From: Shinella sp.
GTDB lineage: Bacteria > Pseudomonadota > Alphaproteobacteria > Rhizobiales > Rhizobiaceae
Assembly (NCBI GenBank): GCA_003248775.1
Contig: QFQX01000002.1
Coordinates: 1 to 64,000 of the forward strand
DNA: 64,000 nucleotides
Direction: 5' to 3'
Position numbers and translations under genes: made by a program. Positions 34,804-42,798 of this stretch are shown here, one piece after another; the stretch's first letter is position 1; the number at the start of each line of letters is the position of its first letter. Below the pieces are notes generated by a model. It did no database searches. It was not told the DNA's origin and saw only the letters and a list, made by a program, of their open reading frames with translations.

Positions 34804-35919
34804 TCAGGCAATCCGCCCCTGCGTCTGCGGGTCGAAGTAGACGGCCTTGTCGAGATTGAAGGCGAGGCGGGCCGTCTGGCCGGCATGGATGTGAGCGTCC
34901 GCCCTCAGGCGTGCGACGATCTCCTTGCCGCCGAGATGGGTGACGGCGAAGGTGTCGGCGCCGGCGGGCTCCACCACTTCGATCAGGCAATCGCCCTCGG
35001 CGAGCAGCCTGGCGTTGCGGTCCGCCCCGTCCGGATCAGTCAGCGCCTCCGGCCGGATGCCGAACATCACTTGCCGCCCGGCATGGGCGGCCAGCGCCTG
35101 TTTGTCGGCCGAAACGGGAAGCCGGAGCGGCTCTCCGCCGCCTCGCGAGAGAAGAACCGACAGCCCGGCGTCGTTCTTCTCGACGGTCGCCTCCAGCAGG
35201 TTCATCGCCGGAGAGCCCATGAAATCCGCAACGAACATGTTAGCCGGATTGTTGTAGATCTCGGCCGGCGAGCCGAACTGCTGCAATACGCCGTCCTTCA
35301 GCACAGCGATCTTGGTGGCGAGCGTCATCGCCTCGATCTGGTCGTGGGTGACATAGACGATCGTGGTCTTCATCCGGTGATGCAGGCGCTTGATTTCCGT
35401 GCGCATGTCGACACGCAGCTTGGCATCGAGGTTCGACAGCGGCTCATCGAACAGGAAGACCTGCGGATTGCGCACCAGCGCACGGCCCATCGCGACTCGC
35501 TGGCGCTGGCCGCCGGAAAGCTGGCTCGGCTTGCGGTCGAGCAGATGGCCGATCTGCAGCATGTCGGCGACCTGATGGATGGCCTTTTCCCGTTCCTCCT
35601 TCGGCACGCCGCGGATCTCCATGCCGAAGGCGATGTTCCCCGCAACCGTCATGTTCGGATAAAGCGCATACGACTGGAACACCATGGCGATATCGCGCTT
35701 GGAAGGGTGAAGGCCTGACACCGAGCGTCCATTGATCTCGATGTCGCCCGATGTGATCGGCTCCAACCCGGCAATGGTATTGAGAAGCGTGGACTTGCCG
35801 CAGCCCGAGGGGCCGACGAGTACGAGGAAGCCACCTTCCTCGATCTCGATATTGATGTCCTTCAGGATTTCCAGCGCGCCATAGGACTTGCGCAGATGGC
35901 TGATCTTGAGAAACGACAT
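34804..35919 (-). CDS. Sugar ABC transporter ATPase (UgpC/MsmK/MalK type)
   Basis: This 371-aa CUT1-type ATPase has Walker A GPSGCGKST (about 36-44), signature LSGGQRQRVAMGRAL, Walker B VFLFDEPLSNLD and a C-terminal TOBE/regulatory region (about 240-370). AAGGA overlaps the upstream permease stop and precedes the ATG at 35919 by a few bases. It energises the two permeases encoded upstream. Such ATPases are often shared by several CUT1 importers. Confidence 0.94.
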   Translation of the reverse strand: MSFLKISHLRKSYGALEILKDINIEIEEGGFLVLVGPSGCGKSTLLNTIAGLEPITSGDIEINGRSVSGLHPSKRDIAMVFQSYALYPNMTVAGNIAFGMEIRGVPKEEREKAIHQVADMLQIGHLLDRKPSQLSGGQRQRVAMGRALVRNPQVFLFDEPLSNLDAKLRVDMRTEIKRLHHRMKTTIVYVTHDQIEAMTLATKIAVLKDGVLQQFGSPAEIYNNPANMFVADFMGSPAMNLLEATVEKNDAGLSVLLSRGGGEPLRLPVSADKQALAAHAGRQVMFGIRPEALTDPDGADRNARLLAEGDCLIEVVEPAGADTFAVTHLGGKEIVARLRADAHIHAGQTARLAFNLDKAVYFDPQTQGRIA

Positions 35920-35924
35920 GGGTC

Positions 35925-36809
35925 TTATCCTTTCACGGCGCCGGACATCAGGCCGCGGACGAAGTAGCGGCCGGAGACGATGTAGACGATAAGGGTTGGC
36001 AGGGCGGCGAGGATCGCGCCGGCAAAGTGGACGTTGTATTCCTTCACGCCCGTCGAGGAGGACACGAGGTTGTTGAGCGCGACCGTCATCGGGGTCGTTG
36101 CAGCACCCGAAAACGATGCGCCGAACAGGAAGTCGTTCCAGATGTTGGTGAACTGCCAAATGACGGAGACGACGATGATCGGGCCGGAGGAAGGCAGCAG
36201 GATGCGCCAGAAGATCTGGAAGAAGCTTGCGCCGTCGATCTGCGCGGCCCGGACAAGCTCGGTCGGGAACGCCTCATAGTAGTTGCGGAAATAGAGCGTG
36301 GTGAAGCCCAGGCCATAGACAACATGCACGAGGATCAGGCCCCAGATCGATCCGGCGAGGCCGATCAGGCCCAGCACCCGGGCCATCGGGATCAGCACGA
36401 TCTGGAACGGGATGAAGCAGGAAAGCAGCAGCATTCCGAAGAAGATGTTGGAGCCACGGAACTGCCACTTGGTCAGCACATAGCCGTTGAGTGCGCCGAC
36501 GAAGGTGGAGATGACGACAGCCGGCACCACCATCAGGATCGAGTTGATGAAGAAGGGCTTGAGGCCGGTCGGCTGAACCCCGATTTGGGCCGTAGACCAG
36601 GCAGAGATCCAGGGCTCGAAGGTCCATGTCTGCGGCAGGTTCAGCATTCCGCCCTGCCGGATCTCGTCCAGGGGTTTCAGCGAATTCACCACCATGACGT
36701 AGAGCGGCAGCAGATAGTAGACAGCAAAGAGGATCAGCGCGGCATAGATCAGGGCACGCGTCAGGTGTCCGTGCGAGATGGCATTCTGGGGATTGGCGGC
36801 GCCGCTCAT
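35925..36809 (-). CDS. Sugar ABC transporter permease, MalG type
   Basis: This 294-aa permease has six predicted membrane segments and the EAA-type loop VRAAQIDGASFFQIFWRILLPSSGP (about 200-225). It is the second permease of the CUT1 importer and is most similar to glucose/mannose-type (Gts) systems. The ATG at 36809 overlaps the MalF-type stop by one base (TGATG), so it is translationally coupled. A longer open frame to 37193 is only an overlap with malF. Confidence 0.93.
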   Translation of the reverse strand: MSGAANPQNAISHGHLTRALIYAALILFAVYYLLPLYVMVVNSLKPLDEIRQGGMLNLPQTWTFEPWISAWSTAQIGVQPTGLKPFFINSILMVVPAVVISTFVGALNGYVLTKWQFRGSNIFFGMLLLSCFIPFQIVLIPMARVLGLIGLAGSIWGLILVHVVYGLGFTTLYFRNYYEAFPTELVRAAQIDGASFFQIFWRILLPSSGPIIVVSVIWQFTNIWNDFLFGASFSGAATTPMTVALNNLVSSSTGVKEYNVHFAGAILAALPTLIVYIVSGRYFVRGLMSGAVKG

Positions 36810-37687
36810 CAGCGTTTTCCTCCGCGAACTTCCGAGTAGAGATAGGGGATGATGATCGAGAAGATCATGATCAGCATGATGATCGCCGACGATGCGCCGA
36901 TGCCCATCTGGTTGCGGGTAAAGGTGTAGGAATACATGAAGGTCGCCGGCAGTTGCGTCGCCTGGCCGGGGCCGCCGCCCGTGAGTGCAATGATCAGGTC
37001 GTAGGCCTTGATCGCAAGATGGGCGAGCACCACGAAGGCGGACAGGAATACGGGGCGCATCAGCGGAATGATAATGCGGCGGTAGATGGTGATGTTGGAC
37101 GCGCCGTCGACCTGCGCCGCCTTGATCATCTCGTTGTCGACCCCGCGAAGGCCCGCAAGGAACATCGCCATGACAAAGCCCGAGGACTGCCACACGGCGG
37201 CGATGACGACGCAGTAGATGGCGAGCTTGTTGTCCTTGATCCAGGTGAAGGTGAAGCTCTCCCAGCCCCAGAGGTGCATGGTGTTTTCAAGCCCGATGCC
37301 GGGATCGAGGAACCATTTCCAGGCCGTGCCGGTCACGATGAAGGAAAGCGCCATCGGATAGAGATAGATCGGCCGCAGGAAGCCTTCGCCGCGGATCTTC
37401 TGGTCGAGCAGGATCGCGAGAAACAATCCCAGCACCGAGCAGATCAGTATATAGAGCGAGGCGAAGATCGCGAGGTTCGAAATCGAACGCCACCAGTGGG
37501 GCAGGGCCCAAAGCTTGGAGTAATTCTCCAGCCCGACGAAGTTGTAGGACGGCAGCATCTTGCTGTCTGTCAGCGACAGATAGCCGGTATAGGCGATGAA
37601 GCCATAGACGAAGAGAAGAATGACGACGAAGCTGGGTGCCAGCACAAGCTTGGGCAATAGCTCCTGAAGTCGGCTGCGGCTATCCAT
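36809..37687 (-). CDS. Sugar ABC transporter permease, MalF type
   Basis: This 292-aa permease starts with MDSRSRLQELLPKLVLAPS and has six membrane segments with the loop IKAAQVDGASNITIYRRIIIPLMRP. It forms the membrane channel with the MalG-type protein. It follows the binding-protein gene after 154 bp that contain a palindrome (37797-37823). That element may lower expression of the permeases relative to the binding protein. Confidence 0.93.
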   Translation of the reverse strand: MDSRSRLQELLPKLVLAPSFVVILLFVYGFIAYTGYLSLTDSKMLPSYNFVGLENYSKLWALPHWWRSISNLAIFASLYILICSVLGLFLAILLDQKIRGEGFLRPIYLYPMALSFIVTGTAWKWFLDPGIGLENTMHLWGWESFTFTWIKDNKLAIYCVVIAAVWQSSGFVMAMFLAGLRGVDNEMIKAAQVDGASNITIYRRIIIPLMRPVFLSAFVVLAHLAIKAYDLIIALTGGGPGQATQLPATFMYSYTFTRNQMGIGASSAIIMLIMIFSIIIPYLYSEVRGGKR

Positions 37688-37796
37688 GATCGCGACACCG
37701 TTCGATAGTGGGTTCTAGTTTTATCGAGGCCCAGCCCCTTGGGGCCCGCGCACCTCTTGGGCGAGGGAGCGGGGCAGGGCCGTAGCCCTTGACAAA

Positions 37797-37823
37797 CTCT
37801 CTCCCCGTAGACCGGGGAGAGAG
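37797..37823. repeat. Palindrome between binding-protein and permease genes
   Basis: Arms CTCTCTCCCCG (37797-37807) and CGGGGAGAGAG (37813-37823) enclose 5 bp. The arms resemble those of the RIME1-like element at 32.4 kb, so this is probably a fragment of the same repeat family. Placed after the binding-protein gene, it can also act as an mRNA-stabilising or attenuating hairpin. Confidence 0.65.
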
Positions 37824-37841
37824 ACCGGAAGATATCCCGGC

Positions 37842-39083
37842 TTACTTTGCGCCTTCTACGGCAGAGACGAGTTCCTTCACGGCATCTTCGGAAGAAAGCT
37901 CACCGTTGAACTGCCGCGTAACCACGTCATAGATCGCGTTCTTGACGGCGGCAGGGTTGGCATGGCCATGTGCCATCGAACCATAGAGGCGACCGTTCTT
38001 GTCTGCGTCGGCAAGGTCGGCGATCGCCTTCTTGCCGCAGGCATCAAATGCCGTATCCGGAACATCCGTACGGGCCGGAGCCGAGCCCTTGACCACGTTA
38101 AAAGCCGACTGGAAGGTCGGGCTTTCGATTGCCGAGGCCATGGCAAGCTGGGCTGGAACCTTGTCGGTGGAAACCTTGAACATGGCGAATTGGTCGGAGT
38201 TGAAGGTTACAGCGCCCTGTGTTCCCGGGAAGCGCATGCAGACGAAATCCTCGCCTGGCTTCTTGCCGGCCTTGATGAACTCACCCTTCGCCCAGTCGCC
38301 CATGAACTGAACGCCGGCCTTGCCCTCGATCACCATGGAGGATGCGAGGTTCCAGTCACGGCCGGAGAAGTTGTCGTCCACATAGGAGCGCAGCTTCGTC
38401 ATGCGGTCGAATGCTTCCTTCATCTTGTCGGAACCCAGTGTTGCCGGGTCGAGGTCGATAAAGGCCTTCTTGTAGAAATCGTCGCCGAGAGACAGCACCA
38501 CGCCATCGAAGATGGTCGCATCCTGCCATGGCTGGCCACCATGCGCGACGGGCGTGATGCCCTGTTCCTTGAACTTGTCGAGGAGCGCGATCAGTTCGTC
38601 CCAGTTCGCCGGTTCCTTGCCGCCAGCCTTGTCGAGAGCGGCCTTGTTGATCCACAGCCAGTTGGTGGAGTGTACGTTCACCGGCGCAGCGATCCAGTGA
38701 CCGTCATACTTCGAGAACTTCTGCAGCGCAGCCGGGATAACCTTGTCCCAGCCTTCCTTGGAAGCGGTCTCGTCGAGATTGCCGAGCGCGCCTTCCTTGG
38801 CCCAGTCGAGAATGTCGAAGCCAAGCATCTGCACGGCGGTTGGCGGATTGCCTGCGGTGACGCGGGCACGCAGCACGGTCATCGCCTCGGTACCGCCACC
38901 TCCGGCAACCGGCATGTCGGTCCAGCTGATGCCCTTGGATTCCAGATCTTTCTTGAGAACGTCGAGAGCAGCAGCCTCGCCGCCCGAAGTCCACCAATGC
39001 AGCACTTCCACGTTTTCAGCGGCCTGGGCAATCCCGGCCATCATCGTCAATGCCACTGCAGTCGTCGTCAGAAACTTGCGCAT
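37842..39083 (-). CDS. Sugar-binding periplasmic protein, CUT1 family (glucose/mannose GtsA-like)
   Basis: This 413-aa family 1 solute-binding protein has a Sec signal peptide (MRKFLTTTAVALTMMAGIAQA, cleaved at about 21). The mature protein begins ENVEVLHWWTSGGEAAAL, a segment typical of GtsA-like monosaccharide-binding proteins. It is the first gene of the transporter operon and is divergent from a LacI-family gene across 322 bp with twin operator-like sites. The ligand is probably a monosaccharide or derivative. Confidence 0.92.
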   Translation of the reverse strand: MRKFLTTTAVALTMMAGIAQAAENVEVLHWWTSGGEAAALDVLKKDLESKGISWTDMPVAGGGGTEAMTVLRARVTAGNPPTAVQMLGFDILDWAKEGALGNLDETASKEGWDKVIPAALQKFSKYDGHWIAAPVNVHSTNWLWINKAALDKAGGKEPANWDELIALLDKFKEQGITPVAHGGQPWQDATIFDGVVLSLGDDFYKKAFIDLDPATLGSDKMKEAFDRMTKLRSYVDDNFSGRDWNLASSMVIEGKAGVQFMGDWAKGEFIKAGKKPGEDFVCMRFPGTQGAVTFNSDQFAMFKVSTDKVPAQLAMASAIESPTFQSAFNVVKGSAPARTDVPDTAFDACGKKAIADLADADKNGRLYGSMAHGHANPAAVKNAIYDVVTRQFNGELSSEDAVKELVSAVEGAK

Positions 39084-39185
39084 CGTATTCCTCCCGTTTG
39101 CAAGTTCAAATGCGGATGTTCCGCCGGTGCCCGCCTCGCTCCTCGCCTGCGGGCATGTCCATGGACGTCCTCTCGCCCACCAATT

Positions 39186-39201
39186 TGAAACGTTATAAAT
39201 T
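39186..39201. promoter_or_regulatory. LacI-type operator candidate, site 1
   Basis: TGAAACGTTATAAATT contains the AACGTT core with central CG typical of LacI/GalR operators. Its reverse complement matches site 2 at 15 of 16 positions. It lies about 100 bp upstream of the binding-protein gene. Confidence 0.55.
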
Positions 39202-39316
39202 CTTAGGAGTCAATAGACCTTCCAGCAACTCCAGCACTCCCGGTAATTATTTGTGCAACGCATCATAACAAAGGAAATCAGCCCCAATATGCTGGACATG
39301 ATATTCCATGATCGGA

Positions 39317-39332
39317 AATTTGTAACGTTTCA
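39317..39332. promoter_or_regulatory. LacI-type operator candidate, site 2
   Basis: AATTTGTAACGTTTCA is an inverted near-copy of site 1 and lies about 75 bp upstream of the lacI start, so the regulator could control both promoters and itself. Confidence 0.55.
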
Positions 39333-39405
39333 CTTTCCGATTGAACGCAATGGCTTCGCGGAGTAGGCTCCGACCTCCGAACATAGAGACCGCAGCGCCA
39401 AGATC

Positions 39406-40458
39406 GTGCCGAAGACCGACACCCCGACAACCCATGAAGGGCGGAGACGCAAGTCCACAAAACCGACGCTGCGAACCATTGCAGAGCTGACCGGGCTTGC
39501 TGTAACCACTGTCTCCCGAGCGCTCGCCGATGACCCTTTGATCAATATCGATACGCGCCGTCGCATCCATCAGGCCGCAGCCGAAGTCGGCTACATGCCC
39601 GATCGCGCAGCCCAGAGGCTGAAGACCGGCCGGACGAATGTCGTAGGCGTCCTGCTCGACCCGCATGAGGAAATCCTCGGCTTCGGTACCTCGCTGATGC
39701 TTGGCCTGACGCAGGCTCTTGCCGGTACACCCTATCACTTGATCGTCATGCCGAACTTCGTAAAGTCGTCGAACGTTGAAGCCGTCGACTACATCATCCG
39801 TAACAATCTGGCAGACGGGCTGATCTTCACCCGCACAGAACCGCTCGACCCTCGCGTCCGGCTGCTGATCGAAAAGGACTTCCCCTTCGTCACCCATGGG
39901 CGCAGCGAGTTTTCGACCCCGCATCCTTATGTCGATTTCGACAGCTTCGCCTTTGCCTACGAAGCCGCCCGTCGGCTTCTGGCCAAGGGAAGGTCGCGCC
40001 TTACCATCATCCTGCCGCCGCGCAACCTGACCTTCAGCCAGCACATGCGCCACGGTTTCATGACCGCCATTCGCGAGGCCGGCGCATCCTTCGAGATCCC
40101 CGAGGATCTCGATCTCGATTCTCCAGCCGGCGCGGTCCGCAACCACTTCCGCGAGAGGGCCCGACTTAGCGATCCGCCGGACGGGCTGATCTGTCCCGGC
40201 GAAGTCTCCGCTCTTGCGGCCCTTGCCGGTCTCGGCGAAGCCGGCATGACGCTTGGCCGGGAGTTCGACATGGTGGCGAAGCAGACCTCGCGCCTGCTCA
40301 GCGACATTCAGCCCGGTATCGAGACCATCTACGAAGACCTGACCGCAGCCGGCGAGCAACTCGGCAAGCTGCTGTTGCGACGTATCGGAGGCGAGGCGGC
40401 CGACACGCTGCAAATCCTGCAGCCGCCGCAGCCGAGCTTCGGAACCACCGCAGACTGA
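39406..40458 (+). CDS. LacI-family transcriptional regulator of the sugar transporter block
   Basis: This 350-aa LacI-type repressor has an N-terminal helix-turn-helix (TLRTIAELTGLAVTTVSRALADDPLINIDTR region, about 21-52) and a hinge and periplasmic-binding-like effector domain (about 78-340). It lies opposite the CUT1 transporter operon and very likely controls it through the twin AACGTT sites. The first residues before the HTH are longer than usual, so the start is slightly uncertain. It is convergent with the aldehyde dehydrogenase gene. Confidence 0.92.
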   Translation: MPKTDTPTTHEGRRRKSTKPTLRTIAELTGLAVTTVSRALADDPLINIDTRRRIHQAAAEVGYMPDRAAQRLKTGRTNVVGVLLDPHEEILGFGTSLMLGLTQALAGTPYHLIVMPNFVKSSNVEAVDYIIRNNLADGLIFTRTEPLDPRVRLLIEKDFPFVTHGRSEFSTPHPYVDFDSFAFAYEAARRLLAKGRSRLTIILPPRNLTFSQHMRHGFMTAIREAGASFEIPEDLDLDSPAGAVRNHFRERARLSDPPDGLICPGEVSALAALAGLGEAGMTLGREFDMVAKQTSRLLSDIQPGIETIYEDLTAAGEQLGKLLLRRIGGEAADTLQILQPPQPSFGTTAD

Positions 40459-40516
40459 GCTGCCACCATTCCGTCGCATTCTCCGATGTCGGGTCCAGGG
40501 CTTCATCATCACGACC

Positions 40517-42025
40517 TCAGCGCGGCATCCACCAGCCAGTGCGGGCACCTATATGCATGTTGAGCGTCTTGCTTTCGGTATAATCCTCCACCGCATGACG
40601 GCCGAGCTCGCGGCCAAGCCCGGACTGCTTGTAGCCTCCGAAGGGCAGCTCCGACGCTCCGTCCATGAAGGTGTTCATCCAGATGGTGCCAGCCCGCACC
40701 TTGCGTCCGATCGTCAGGCAGGTGTCGAAATCGCGGCTCCAGACGCCGGCTGACAGGCCATAGTCGACCGCATTGGCAATCTCGATCGCCTCCTCGACGG
40801 TTTCGAATGTCAGGACAGAAAGAACTGGCCCGAAGACCTCCTCGCGAGCAACCGCCATGGACGGCGTGACCTCGGAGAGGATGGTCGGCGACATGAACTG
40901 GCCGACGCCAAAGTCCAGCGCTTCGCCACCATGAGCGACCTTCGCACCGCCGCTTTTTGCGCCCGAAACATAGCCGGCAATCTTCTCCATGTGCTGTGGC
41001 GTGATGATTGCTCCGACCTGTGTCGTCGGGTCGAGCGGGTCGCCGACACGCACTTTCTTCGCCAGTTCGGCAATACGCTCAATCGCATCGCTGGCTATAC
41101 TTTTATGCAGAATGAGGCGCGAGCCGGCATTGCAGCATTCGCCGGCGTTGAAATAGGCTCCGAACACCGCGGCATCGATAAAGGCTTCGAGATCGGCATC
41201 CGGAAAGACGATCTGCGGGTTCTTGCCGCCGAGTTCCAGCGACACTTTCTTGAGGGTCTGGGCGGCATTGGCCATGGTCAGCTTGCCGATACCGGTGGAG
41301 CCGGTGAACGACACCATGTCGACCTCGGGATGGGTCGTCATGACCGCGCCGACCTCCGGGCCGGTTCCTGTGATGATGTTGACGACACCGGCCGGAACAC
41401 CGGCTTCCGCCAGGATTTCGCCCAGCACCAGCGTCGAGCCGGAGGTCAATTCCGATGGCTTGACCACCGTCGTGCAGCCGGCAGCCAGCGCGAAGGGGAG
41501 CTTCTGTCCGACGATCAGGAAGGGGAAATTCCACGGCGTGATGATCGAGACGACGCCGATGGCTTCCCTCAGCACGACGCCAAGCGTTCCGTCGCCAAGC
41601 GTGTTGTAGCTTTCGCCATGCAGATCGCGCGCAAGCGCTGCGGCATAGCGCCAGATGTCGACAGCACCGGCAATTTCACCGCGCACCTGTGCGATCGGCT
41701 TGCCGGCCTCGATGGTGTCCAGATAAGCGATTTCCTCCAGCCGGGCAGCGATCAGATCCGCGGCTTTCAGCAGGATGGCGGAACGCTCGGATGCCGTCAT
41801 GCGCGGCCAGGGTCCCTTGTCGAAGGCACGACGGGCGGCGGCAATGGCCTTCTCCGCATCGGCCTTGGTGCCAGCCTGAAAACGGCTGACGACAACGCCA
41901 TGGCTCGGCGCGGTGCGCTCGATTGTCCCGCCATCGGCGGAAGACACCCACGCGCCATCGACCAGCATCCTGAAGTCACGCACCTTGAGGTCGGGAAGCG
42001 CCTTCGGGCTCACCAGAATTGCCAT
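40517..42025 (-). CDS. NAD(P)-dependent aldehyde dehydrogenase
   Basis: This 502-aa aldehyde dehydrogenase superfamily enzyme has ITPWNFPF, the cofactor motif FTGSTGIGK, the catalytic Glu in LELGGKNPQ and the catalytic Cys region FNAGECCNAGSR. The usual FxNxGQxC is replaced by FNAGECC, but a cysteine is retained at the expected place. EEVFGPVLSV follows. The ATG at 42025 overlaps the enoyl-CoA hydratase stop by one base (TGATG). It is the last gene of the LacI-led operon and probably oxidises an aldehyde made by the preceding enzymes. Confidence 0.92.
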   Translation of the reverse strand: MAILVSPKALPDLKVRDFRMLVDGAWVSSADGGTIERTAPSHGVVVSRFQAGTKADAEKAIAAARRAFDKGPWPRMTASERSAILLKAADLIAARLEEIAYLDTIEAGKPIAQVRGEIAGAVDIWRYAAALARDLHGESYNTLGDGTLGVVLREAIGVVSIITPWNFPFLIVGQKLPFALAAGCTTVVKPSELTSGSTLVLGEILAEAGVPAGVVNIITGTGPEVGAVMTTHPEVDMVSFTGSTGIGKLTMANAAQTLKKVSLELGGKNPQIVFPDADLEAFIDAAVFGAYFNAGECCNAGSRLILHKSIASDAIERIAELAKKVRVGDPLDPTTQVGAIITPQHMEKIAGYVSGAKSGGAKVAHGGEALDFGVGQFMSPTILSEVTPSMAVAREEVFGPVLSVLTFETVEEAIEIANAVDYGLSAGVWSRDFDTCLTIGRKVRAGTIWMNTFMDGASELPFGGYKQSGLGRELGRHAVEDYTESKTLNMHIGARTGWWMPR

Positions 42026-42798
42026 CACCACTCTCCCTTGAATACAGCGGGGCGCTTTTCGCCGAATGCGGCGACGCCCTCTTTCAGATCTGCAGTCTTG
42101 GCAACGAGGATCGAGCCAAGCGCCTCCACGGCAGAACCGTCGTCTTCTCCATTGGCGACGGCGATCATCAGCTTCGCCACCTCCAGCGCGGCCGGCCCGC
42201 GCTGCGCGACACGCTCGGCATAGCGCTTGGCAGCATCGAGCACGGTACCCGTGTCCACCACGGCATCGACAACGCCGAGCGACTGCGCCTCTTCCGCGCT
42301 GAACATCTCGCCGCCCAGCACCATGCGCCTGACGACCTGAGCGCCAAACCGACGCACCAGCCGCTGCGTGCCGGACCACCCCGGCACCATGCCAAGGCCT
42401 GTTTCCGGCAGGCCGATCTTCACCTGCCTTTCGGCAATCCTGATATCCGCAACGCCGGCAAGCTCAAGCCCGCCACCCAGGGCATGACCGTTGATCGCCG
42501 CGATCAACGGCACCCGAAGTGTTGCCAGACGCTCGAAAACGCGGTGACCGAAGCGAACCCATGCATGGCCGAACTCATTGGCCGTCATGCCGCTCCATGC
42601 CTTGATGTCTCCGCCGGCGGAAAAGGCCTTGCCATCGCCGGTCAGGATAGCCACCCGGATACGGCCATCGGCCTCCACCGTGTCGCAGGCCGCAGCAAGC
42701 GCCTTCAGCATGTCGATATCGAGCGCATTGAGCTTGTCGGGGCGGGAAACGGTGAGAATCGCGACCGCATCTTCAACGTCGACACGAACCTCAGCCAT
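42025..42798 (-). CDS. Enoyl-CoA hydratase/isomerase family protein
   Basis: This 257-aa crotonase-fold enzyme carries the oxyanion-hole segments AFSAGGDIK (about 61-69) and NGHALGGGLELAG (about 105-117). Catalytic acidic residues are possible in LPETGLGMVPGWSGTQRL. It acts on an acyl-CoA, so it probably follows the upstream CoA-transferase. The ATG at 42798 has GAGGG upstream and overlaps the CoA-transferase stop by 8 bp; a GTG at 42807 is an alternative. Hydration, isomerisation and C-C cleavage are all possible in this family. Confidence 0.9.
   Translation of the reverse strand: MAEVRVDVEDAVAILTVSRPDKLNALDIDMLKALAAACDTVEADGRIRVAILTGDGKAFSAGGDIKAWSGMTANEFGHAWVRFGHRVFERLATLRVPLIAAINGHALGGGLELAGVADIRIAERQVKIGLPETGLGMVPGWSGTQRLVRRFGAQVVRRMVLGGEMFSAEEAQSLGVVDAVVDTGTVLDAAKRYAERVAQRGPAALEVAKLMIAVANGEDDGSAVEALGSILVAKTADLKEGVAAFGEKRPAVFKGEW

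Larger units (their letters stand above)
39084..39405. other. Divergent control region between sugar transporter operon and lacI
   Basis: This 322-bp gap holds two oppositely oriented copies of a 16-bp operator-like sequence (39186-39201 and 39317-39332), about 131 bp apart centre to centre. The DNA between them is AT-rich. Nothing else was recognised. Confidence 0.6.
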
